This document shows, in pieces, positions 55,840 through 64,000 of a DNA stretch of 64,000 nucleotides. The position numbers and the translations under genes were made by a program. The stretch is from Molossus alvarezi (Eukaryota > Chordata > Mammalia > Chiroptera > Molossidae), in assembly GCA_037176705.1 (NCBI GenBank), contig JBAWUJ010000098.1, positions 124,001 through 188,000 of the forward strand, read 5' to 3'. The notes beneath the pieces are model-generated. The model ran no database searches. It was not told the DNA's origin and saw only the letters and a list, made by a program, of their open reading frames with translations. How positions within the stretch are numbered: position 1 is the first letter of the stretch; each line of letters begins with the position of its first letter.

Positions 55840-58760
55840 AATGAATGGGTTCACAAGGAGATCAAGAAAAAATTAAAAACTTCATGGAAACAAATGTACG
55901 TGAACACACAACAACATAAAATCAATAGGATTCACTGACAGTAGTCCTGATAGGAAAGTTTATACCCCACATGTCTACCTCAGGAAACAAGAGTTTCTAA
56001 TTGACTATCTCACATCAGAAGTTAAAAATCTAGAAAGAAAATGAAACAAACCGACCAACCAACCAACAAACAAAAACCTCAATCTAAGCAGTGGGAAAGG
56101 AATAGCAAAGAACACAGGAGAAAAAGATAACATAGGGACTAAAAATGATTCAAAAGATGAACAAATGGACAAATTTCTGGAATTACATAACTCCCAGCAC
56201 TGAAGGGGAAAGAGATAGAAAACTTGACCAGACCAATCACAGCTAAAAAAAATTGAAGATATAATCAAAATCTCTCAGCAAACAAAAGCCCAGGCTCGGA
56301 TGGCTTCACGAGGGACTTTTACTAAACTTTCACAGAACTAACACCCATACTTCTCAAACTATTTCAATGAATCCACCAAGAAGAAACACTTCCAAACACA
56401 CTTTCTCAGGCCAGCATAATCCTGATTCTCAAACCACATGAAACACTATAAACTAAGGAAAACTACCGGCCAAAATCCCTGATTGACACCGATGCCAAAA
56501 TTCTTAACAAAATGTTAGCAAATCAAATCCAGCAATACATCAAAGACATCATTCATCTTAACCAAGTGGGTTACATTCCGGCACTCAAGGATGGTACAAT
56601 ATGTGCAAATCAATAAATGTGATACATTGCATAAACACAATAAAAGATAAAAACCATATGATCATATCAATATATGCGAAAAAAGCATTCGACAAAATCC
56701 TGCACCCATTTCGGATAAACACGCTCAGCGATGTGGGAATAGAGGGGCCACATCGCAATATAATACAGGCGGCATATGAAAAACACAGCCAACAACATAC
56801 TCAATGGGCGAAAACAAAAAGCAGTCCCCTTAAGAATGAGAACAAGACAGGGATGCCCACTTTTGCCACTCTTATTTCACATAGAACTGGACGTCTTAGA
56901 CACTGCAATTACACATGAAGAAAAAATAAAAGGGATCCCAACTGGAAAGGAGCAAGTGAAACTCTCATTATATGCAGATGACATAATATGGTACGTAGAA
57001 AATCCTAAAGACTCCATCAAAAATCTACATTAATTTAATAACTGAATGTGACGGCAATGTGGCAGGACTCAAAATTAATGTCAAGAAATCGATGGCATAT
57101 TTATACACCAAAGATGAAATCACAGAAAGAGAAACTAAAAAATCAATTCCATTTACCATCACAGCACAAATCATTAAAATACCTAGGAATAAACCTCACC
57201 AAACAAGTAAAGGACTTCTTCACAGATAACTACTGGTCACTGAAATCAGAAGTGGAGGAAGATATAAAAAAGTGAGAGCATATACCCTTTTCATGTATTG
57301 GAAGAATTAACATCATTAAAATGTCCATACTACCCAAAGCAATCTACACATTCAATGCAATCCTCACCAAAATACCAATGCCTTATGTTACAGACGTAGT
57401 ACAAACAGTACCAAAGTGTATATAAAACTATAAAATACCCCTAGTAGCCACAGAAATCTTGAAAAAGACGAACAAAGCAGGAGGGTTTACATGACCAGAT
57501 TACAGGTTATACCACAAATCCATCGTAATAAAAAGAAGCCTGGTACTAGCACAGGAATAAGCAGATAGGTCAATGGAATAGAACAGAGAGCCCAGAAATT
57601 GATTCAAGACAATGTATTAAATTATCATTTGACAATGTTGGCAACGACATACAGTGGAGTCAAGACAGTCTCTTCAATAAATGGTGTTGAAAAAATTGGA
57701 CAGCTACTTCCAAATAAAAAGCAAAAAAAAAAAAAAATGAAGCCAGACCACGACTTTACACCATACATGAGAATAAACTTGAAATGGATAAAATACTTAA
57801 ATGTAACTTATAAATCCATGCAAATTCTAGAAGTAAGTGCAGGTCAGAAAATTTCAGATATACGTAGCAGAATTTTCACAGATATTACACCAAAAGCAAC
57901 AGACACGTACTCACCAAGATAAATATATAAATAAGTTAACAAACACATGACAATACCTCAAACTAAAAACTTGTGCATAGCTAAAGAGACAACCATCAAA
58001 ACGGAAAGGGTTCGTACAATCTGAAATACCAATATTGCTGATGATGAATCAGAAAAGGGTTAATTTCCAAAATATGGAGTGCTTATAAAACTCAGCTATA
58101 GAAAAACAAAGAACCCAATTAAAACATAGGCAGAGAAACTAAACAGACACCTCTCCAAACAGGACATACAAATGGTAAGACACACTAATCATCAGAGAGA
58201 TTCAAATTAAAACAATACTGAGATATCACCACACACCTGTCAGAATGGCTGCCATCAACAAATCATCAAACTGCAAGTCTTGGCTCGGGTGCTGAGAAAG
58301 GGGACTCCAGTACCCTGCTGGTGGGAATGCAGACTGGTTAGCCACTATGGAAAACAATATGGTGTTACCTCAAAAACTTAAAAATTAAACCTGCATTTTC
58401 CCCAGTGATCTCACTTCTAGTAATATACACGAAGAAGCCTGAAACACTCATCAGAAAAAATATATGTAAACCCAGGTTTGTAGCAGCACTATTTACAACA
58501 TCAAATATCTGGACATAGCCCAAGTATTCATCAGTAGATGAATGGATACAAAAAGATGTGGTACATATACACGAAGGAGTGTTATGAATATTTAAGAAAG
58601 AAACATCTCTTATCCTTTGAAACTACGCAGAGAGACCTGGAAAGTATTATCCTAAGCAAAACATGCAAAACAGAGAAAGAAAAGTATCATATGATCTCAC
58701 TTTTTTTTGGACTATAATGAACATAACAGTGTGAGGAATGTGGTAGTCCCCGAAACGTGG
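55840..58760 (+). repeat. Array unit 4, 3' edge unit, partly diverged
   Basis: The first half (to about 57,380) is nearly identical to the interior units and shares the 'gtgacggcaatgtgg' variant with unit 1. The rest (57,385-58,760) is clearly more diverged, looks more like unit 0 ('gacgaacaaagcag') and ends prematurely in the 3' UTR. The AAAT repeat is almost absent near 57,920. This is the expected pattern at the edge of an array homogenised by unequal exchange. Confidence 0.88.
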
Positions 58761-60510
58761 AATCCCAGGGACAGCAGTATTCTTAGTTGTGATCAAAGCA
58801 CTTGAGGCATAAAGACCAAACCCTCCACAAAGCAGAGAGCAGGAAGAGAGTGCTAAAATAGCCACAGCCACTAACCTGGGAGCCAGGGCACAGAGAGGGC
58901 AGACTGGGCTTGAACTCTGTGGGGACACCTGGGATCTGGAGGGCAATAAGAGTTTTTTCTGAGTTTCGGTCAAAAAGGTTGGTGGTCAGTGTGCTCCTTC
59001 TGGAAGCTGTGGAAAAAAGCAGCAGCACCCCTCCTCAGAGATTCAGACTTTCCCTGGTGAGACAAAGAAATGCAAATTGAGGTACATTAACAACCAGCAT
59101 CTATCCCAGCTTCTGGAAATGCTCTTATGCAGAGCACCAGGGCTACATTCCAAGGCATTGATTAACCGAGACTACCTCCCACCAGGAAAAAAGCTAGAGG
59201 ATAACTGAATCTGTCCTGGGCTTGCAAATCTACCCAGGTAAGTAAGACTTGACAGTGGTGTTTAATGTGGGCCTACCCTGGCTCATCCAAACACAGTAGA
59301 AGGAACCACAAACAGAAGAACACCAACATCCATAGGGAAAATTTGTCAGGCTCCAAAACTCACTCAGTTAGCCAAATGACGAAACAAACAAACATATCCC
59401 AAATGAAAGAAGAAGAGAACTCTCTCCATCATGAGGTCAATGAAATATAGCTAAGCAAATTATCAGAGGTCGAATTCAGAGCCAAAATCTTGAGGCAGCT
59501 CAACAGCATGAGTAAGGACATCAGCACCATGAGTAAAGATATAGAAACAATGCAATCCAACCAAGTGGAAATGAAGAATGACACAGCAGAAATTAAGAAC
59601 ACACTGCAAGGAATAATCAGCACAGTAGACGACGCTCAGGACCAGATCAGTGAATTAGAAGACAGGGAAGAAAAAATATCAACCAATCATGAAATAAAAA
59701 TGAAAACACAATTAAAAAAACAGAATGACAGCTTAAGACAACTGTGGAACAACTGGAAACGGATTGACATTCGCATCATAGTAGTCCCTGAAGAGGTAGA
59801 AAATGGGCAAGGGTTATAGAATAAATTTGAAGAAATACTGACAGAAAACATTCCTATCTTGGTGAAGGAAGGAGGCATTTAATTTCAAGAAGCACAGAGA
59901 GCTCCAAATAAGAAGAACCCAAATAGTCCCACACCAAGACACATACTAATTAAAATGACAAAAAATTAAAGACGAAAAGAGAGAATCATAAAGGCAGCAA
60001 AAGATGAGCAACAGCTTACCTACAAAGGAAACCCCCAAAGGCTCTCAGCTGACTTCTCAACAGAAACACTACATACAGGTCAGAAGGGAGTGGCATGAAG
60101 TAATCAAGGTCATGAAGAACAAGGATCTGAATCCAAGGCTACTCTATCCAGCAAGGCTATCATTCAAAATAGGTCAAATAAAAAGCTTTGCAGACAAAAG
60201 AAAAAAAAGACTAAGGAAATATATTAACACCACACCATCACTGTAAGATATGGTAAAAGGACAGCTGTAATTAATAGAAGAAATGGGAAGAAAAATAGAA
60301 CCACACAAACAAAAATGGCAATAAATAAGTACATATCAATTATCACCTTAAATGTACATGGTTTGAATGCTATGATAGAAAGACGTAGAGTAGATGACAC
60401 GGAAATTGATAAAACAAAGATGGGGATGGGGCAGGGAGGGAAAAGGGATGAGGGTGTCAATGGGGGAAAATGAGAAACATCTGTAACAGAAACAAATCAA
60501 TAAATAAAAA
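58761..60510 (+). mobile_element. Internally deleted L1: 5' UTR, ORF1, 3' UTR
   Basis: Starts in an L1 5' UTR close to the one at 16,020-16,330, holds ORF1 (about 59,400-60,245) and only the first codons of ORF2 (about 60,315-60,400), then jumps to the G-rich 3' UTR and tail. The junction near 60,400 differs from the one at 17,908, so this is a second, independent loss of ORF2. It joins the array edge directly, which suggests that the array's 3' boundary is itself a rearrangement. Confidence 0.8.
59490..59819 (+). pseudogene. L1 ORF1 N-terminal and coiled-coil fragment
   Basis: One hundred and nine open codons with a heptad-like coiled coil (MSKDISTMSKDIETMQSNQ, then EMKNDTAEIKNTLQGI and DQISELEDREEK) leading into the start of the RRM (RIIVVPEEVENGQG). 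This is the trimerisation region of ORF1p. A stop at 59,819 and frameshifts beyond it break the frame. It is the best-preserved ORF1 coiled coil in the window. Confidence 0.85.
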
Positions 60511-60514
60511 ATTT

Positions 60515-62785
60515 AAAAAATAAAGACACATAGAAAGCTGCCACTTTGAAAAATAATCAATGATACAAAGAACTGATTCTTTAAAAAGATAAACAAGATT
60601 AATCAACTCTTAGCCAGACTCACCAAGAAACAAAAAGGGAGTACCCAATAAACAAAATCAGAAACGTAAGAGAAATAACAACTGATACCACAGAAATACA
60701 GAAGATCATTAAAACATACAACAAAAAATTATATGCCAATGAATTGGATGATCTAGGCAAAATCCACAAATTTCTATAAACAGAGTCTCCCAAAACTGAC
60801 CCGGGAAGAGACAGAAAACTTGAACAGACCAAGAACAACTAAGGAAATTGAAGATATAATCAAGAAAATTCTAGCAAGCCAAACCCCAGGCATAGATGGT
60901 TTCATCGGGAGTTTTATCAAACATTCAAAGATCTAACACCCATTCTCCTGAAACTATTCTAAAAAAATTCCAAGAAGACGAAAGGCTTCCAAACTCACTG
61001 TATGAATCCAGCATAATATAAATTCCAAAACCAAATAGAGACACTACAAAGAAAGACAACTACAGGCCAATATCCCTGATGAACACAGATGCCAAAATCC
61101 TTAACAAAATCTCAGCAAATTGAATCCAGCAATACATCAAAAAAATTATTCATCATGACCAAGTGGGATACATTCCAGGGAAGCAAGGATGGCACAATAT
61201 TTCCACATTAATAAATGTGACACAACACAAACAAAATAAAAGATTATACCCATAAGATCCTATCAATAGATACTAAAAAAGCATTCGACAAAATCCAGCA
61301 GAGACCTAGAACAAAAGTTTACATGGAATGAAAAAAGACCCCTAAATGCCACAGTAATTTTCAAAATAAAGAACAAAGTAGGAGGGATCATAATACCAGG
61401 TATCAGATTATACTACAGAGCCACTGTAATCAAAATACCCTGGTACTGGCCCAAGAACAGGCATATAGATCAATGGAACACAACGGAGAACCCATAAATT
61501 GACCCAAATCATTATCCTCAATTAATGTTGGACAAGATGGCAGGAGCATACAGTGGAGTAAAAACAGCCTCTTCAATAAACGGTGCTGGGAAAATTGGAC
61601 AGTTACTTTTAAAAAAATGAAACTAGACCACCAACATACACAATACACAGGAATAGACTCAAGATGGATAAATGGCTTACATGTGACTTGTGAATTTATA
61701 AATATTCTAGAAGAAAATATAGGCAACAAAATTTCAAACATCACAAGAAGCAGAATTTTCATGGCTACAATGCCTAAGGAAGGGAAACAAATAAAAAAAA
61801 AAAATGAACACATGGGACTAAAGAGCTTCTGCACAGCAAAAGAAACAAGCATCAGTGTGGAAAGGAAACCCGGTATATGAAAGAGCATAACTGCCTACAA
61901 TAATCAGATAAAAGATCAATTTACACTTTGTATAGCATCCTCATACATCTCAACAAAAACAAGACAAGGAATCCATTTTAAGAATGGGCAGAGGATCTAA
62001 CTAGACACTTCTCTCAAGAGGACATACAAATGGCCAAGAGACATATGAAAAAATGCTCAACGTCACTAATCATCAGAGAGATGCAAATTAAAACAACTAT
62101 CAGGTATCACCTCACACCTGTCAGAATGGCCGCCATCAACAAATCACCAAACAACAAGTGCTGACCAGGATGTGTAGAACAGGGGACACTAGCACACTGC
62201 TGGTGGCAATGCAGACTGGTAGAGCCACTATGGAGAACAATATGGTGTTTCCTCAAAAAATTAAAAATCGAACTGCCATTTCACCCAGTGATCCCACTTC
62301 TAGCATCATATCCTAAGAAGCCTGAAACACCCATCAGAAAGAATACATGTGGCCCTATGTTCATAGCAGCACTATTTACAATTACTGAGACCTGGAAACA
62401 GCCCAAGTGTCCATCAATAAATGAGTGGATAAAAAAGCGGTGGTGCATATACACAAGGGAGTACTATGCAGCTGTAAGAAAGATCTCCTATCCTTTGAGA
62501 CAACATAAAGGAACCTAAACCCAAAGTGAAACAATTCAATCATAGAAAGAAAGACATCACATGATCTCACTTATTTTTGCAATATAATGAACAAAACTAC
62601 CTGATGAACAAAACAGACCCAGAGACATGGAAGTAGGGTAAAGGCTGACAAACCTCAGGAGAAGGGTGGGGGATAAACCACAGACTCATATGCAGGTTCC
62701 ACAACAATGCTTGGGGGGGGGGACTGGGAGGAGGGTGTCAATGGGGAACAAAGGAAAAACATCTGTAACAACAACAACAACATTA
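60515..62785 (+). mobile_element. L1 ORF2 and 3' UTR with internal deletion
   Basis: Begins at the start of the reverse transcriptase region ('tgatacaaagaactgattct'), continues to motif A (near 61,262-61,300: [18 protein letters not shown], broken frame), then jumps near 61,302 to the post-polymerase region, so motifs B and C are deleted. The C-terminus (open pieces 61,617-61,880 and 62,288-62,518) and the 3' UTR follow, ending in an (aac)n tail at about 62,785. Confidence 0.85.
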
Positions 62786-62807
62786 GATATAAAGAATAAT
62801 AAAGTTC

Positions 62808-62981
62808 CACAGTACCAGCCCAGTAAAAATAGTCACGGGAATAAAGTGTAGCATAGGAAATACAGTCAATAATATCAAAATGACTATGTCTGGTGCGAGG
62901 TGGGTATATAAACATCTAATCACTTTGACATACACCTTAAACTAACATACTATAGTATGCCAACTGTAATTTAAAAAAAAA
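62808..62981 (+). mobile_element. Ancient L1MA/L1MB-like 3' end
   Basis: The order 'gtgtagcataggaaatac', 'caataatatcaaaatgacta', 'aaacatctaatcactttg', 'accttaaactaacat' and 'gtatgccaactgtaattta' plus poly-A is the well-known 3' terminus of old mammalian L1MA/L1MB elements. It differs in 3' UTR type from all other L1s in this window and is probably an older insertion. Confidence 0.78.
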
Positions 62982-62989
62982 AAAAGAAT

Positions 62990-63620
62990 CACACACACAC
63001 CACGCACACAGGAGACCACATGAAAATCCGGGCTGTCAGCCTGACGGCCGGGCTCCAGGGCTGTGTTCTGAGCGGCCCAGCTGCAGGGCCCATAACTAGG
63101 GCTCTGCACCCTCTCCCTCCGGCGCCAGGACAGGGGACCCCAGGGCTCGCGCCACACCCGGCCGTGGGCCCGGACTCCAGTGGAGGGAGGAGGGGCGGCG
63201 GCAGGGCGAGGTCCGTCTGTCCCCGGGGTGCCGATCCCAGCTCCCTGCCCCAACACCTGTTCCCCCCAAGCCCTCACCACCACTGGTCCTGAACCCACCT
63301 CACTTACCTGGCTCCGACTCCGGCCTCGGCCTCACGCAGCCTCCACTGCCAGAGGAAGATAGGAGGATGGTGTTTCCAGAAGTCTCTCCAAGAAGAAAAT
63401 GGCGGCTCCTCGCGCCAAGATGGCGTCCACGCAGAAGGCGTGACCTGTGGGCGGGGACACGCATGGGGCAGGGGGCGGGGCCAGGAGCTGGGTCTGCAGA
63501 AGTATCTGTCTGTGGGATGTGCACATGGCCAACCCAGACAGGTGCAGCTCCATCCTGCTGGAGACTGGGGAGGTGGGCTGACTAGGCCCCTGAGCCCCAG
63601 GAATGCTGCCAGGTATGTGT
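62990..63620. promoter_or_regulatory. CpG island with promoter motifs
   Basis: A GC- and CpG-rich stretch in otherwise AT-rich repeat DNA. Two YY1-type motifs (AAAATGGCGGC at 63,396-63,406 and CAAGATGGCG at 63,416-63,425) sit beside two GC boxes (gggcgggg at 63,449-63,456 and ggggcggggcc near 63,472-63,482). This is the usual layout of a TATA-less housekeeping-type promoter. A minus-strand donor at 63,307 suggests leftward transcription; a weaker donor-like caggtatgt at 63,609-63,617 would suit rightward transcription. Confidence 0.72.
63308..63430 (-). other. Putative noncoding first exon, minus strand
   Basis: Read leftward from the YY1/GC-box cluster, the sequence ends in gagccag|gtaagtgagg, a near-perfect 5' splice donor (intron from 63,307 down). 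The start is set only by the YY1 motifs, so the right edge is approximate. The one open frame crossing it (from 63,643) reaches a stop at 63,332 before the donor, so the exon would be 5' UTR. If it is real, the repeats to the left are intronic. I cannot name the gene. Confidence 0.5.
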
Positions 63621-63857
63621 GAATGACAGATATGTGGGCTCAAGTCTTTTTTTTTTTTTTTATTAATTTTTTTGAGAAATTCTACCTGCCTTCTGTGGAT
63701 GCCTCATACTCTCTCAGGTCTACCTCAAAATGAGTTATTGGAAATGTCCTCAAAATTTTTCTTTCTATTACAACGCTTCTCCCATCTTAGCTCATTTATA
63801 AATATATATAGCATTCCCTAAATAATCATATTTCATACAGAGACTATTTCATACACA
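63621..63857. other. AT-rich spacer with poly-T run
   Basis: A (T)n run at about 63,646-63,661, perhaps the tail of a minus-strand retroposon, followed by AT-rich DNA without a recognised element. Confidence 0.45.
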
Positions 63858-64000
63858 GGGTCAAATGGCAGTTCAATTTTAAAATTTTGAGGAAACACCA
63901 CATGGTTTTCCATAGTGGCTGCACCGGTCTGCATTCCTACCAGCAGTGTACTAGAGTGCCTTTTCACAACACCCTCTTCAGCACTTGTTTTTTGATAATT
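63858..64000 (-). mobile_element. L1 ORF2 C-terminal fragment, minus strand
   Basis: The last 143 bases are antisense L1: 'gggtcaaatggcagttcaa', then 'gttttccatagtggctgca' and 'ggtctgcattcctaccagca', the complement of the ORF2 C-terminal region seen in sense at 20,600-20,700. It continues past the window edge. Confidence 0.88.

Larger units (their letters stand above)
41299..58760 (+). repeat. Tandem array of a 3.2-kb L1 fragment
   Basis: The same junction, an L1 3' tail followed at once by mid-ORF2 sequence 'aatgaatgggttcac', occurs at 41,299, 46,249, 49,457, 52,636 and 55,840. Each unit runs from mid-ORF2 through the reverse transcriptase, the C-terminus and the 3' UTR. The spacings are 3,178 (after subtracting the 1,772 bp added by an inserted L1), 3,208, 3,179 and 3,204 bp. 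Identical short peptides recur at matching offsets in units 1-4. Independent L1 insertions would not share this internal start point, so the units arose by tandem duplication. The interior units are nearly identical and the edge units are more diverged. Confidence 0.93.

Noticed and set aside
41299..58760. Centromeric satellite array
   Set aside because: The unit is a recognisable L1 ORF2-3' UTR fragment of 3.2 kb in few copies, with no short satellite monomer.
41299..58760. Tandem array as a pure assembly artefact
   Set aside because: Units differ by private substitutions, indels, A-run and AAAT repeat lengths, and one carries an L1 insert with a target-site duplication; simple duplication of one contig would give identical units. 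Long reads are still needed to fix copy number.
63399..63443. Plus-strand ATG frame in the CpG island as the start of a coding exon
   Set aside because: It ends at a stop after 14 codons without reaching a splice donor; the two ATGGCG motifs are better read as YY1-type sites.

Overview
This window is mammalian nuclear DNA. It most likely comes from a vespertilionid-type bat. The main evidence is a set of tRNA-derived Ves SINEs with clear A and B boxes, a poly-A or AT-rich tail and, for most, visible target-site duplications. A SPIN-like hAT transposon with matching terminal inverted repeats and a dense load of LINE-1 (L1) copies agree with this. I found no intact protein-coding gene, no rRNA or tRNA gene and no CRISPR array. 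Almost every long reading frame is a piece of a decayed L1 ORF1 or ORF2, or its antisense shadow.

Layout. 1-340 holds an L1 scrap and an old Ves SINE. 340-5,011 is mostly single-copy host sequence with a solo retroviral LTR (about 3,614-4,101) and the SPIN-like element (4,174-4,363). 5,012-13,950 is a block of three minus-strand L1 copies, one carrying a SINE. 13,950-15,715 is an old minus-strand SINE plus unique DNA. From 15,716 to 62,981 the L1s run almost entirely on the plus strand. This part contains (a) a diverged tandem duplication between about 18.0 and 31.5 kb with recurring GATA-type microsatellites; (b) a composite L1 at 28,961-34,626 holding SINEs and an ORF2-less HAL1-like element, itself hit by a SINE; (c) a 0.67-kb GC-rich non-L1 segment (34,627-35,296); and (d) a head-to-tail tandem array of a 3.2-kb L1 fragment (41,299-58,760, five unit starts). 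62,990-63,620 is a CpG-rich promoter-like island with YY1-type and GC-box motifs and a strong minus-strand splice donor, so a gene may start here and run leftward, with the L1-rich DNA in its first intron.

The most interesting structures are rearrangements. The 3.2-kb array shows a short-long-short-long alternation of unit length (3,178 / 3,208 / 3,179 / 3,204 bp after removing one inserted L1). Shared private variants match this alternation, as expected of a 6.4-kb dimeric higher-order repeat. The interior units share a lost catalytic aspartate in the reverse transcriptase. One unit carries a 5'-inverted (twin-primed) L1 with a perfect 13-bp target-site duplication. The 21.7-27.2 kb L1 has the left flank of one L1 and the right flank of another, as expected of a hybrid made by L1-L1 unequal recombination. 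All homology calls come from reading the sequence by eye; boundaries of old repeats are good to roughly 10-30 bp unless a target-site duplication is given.
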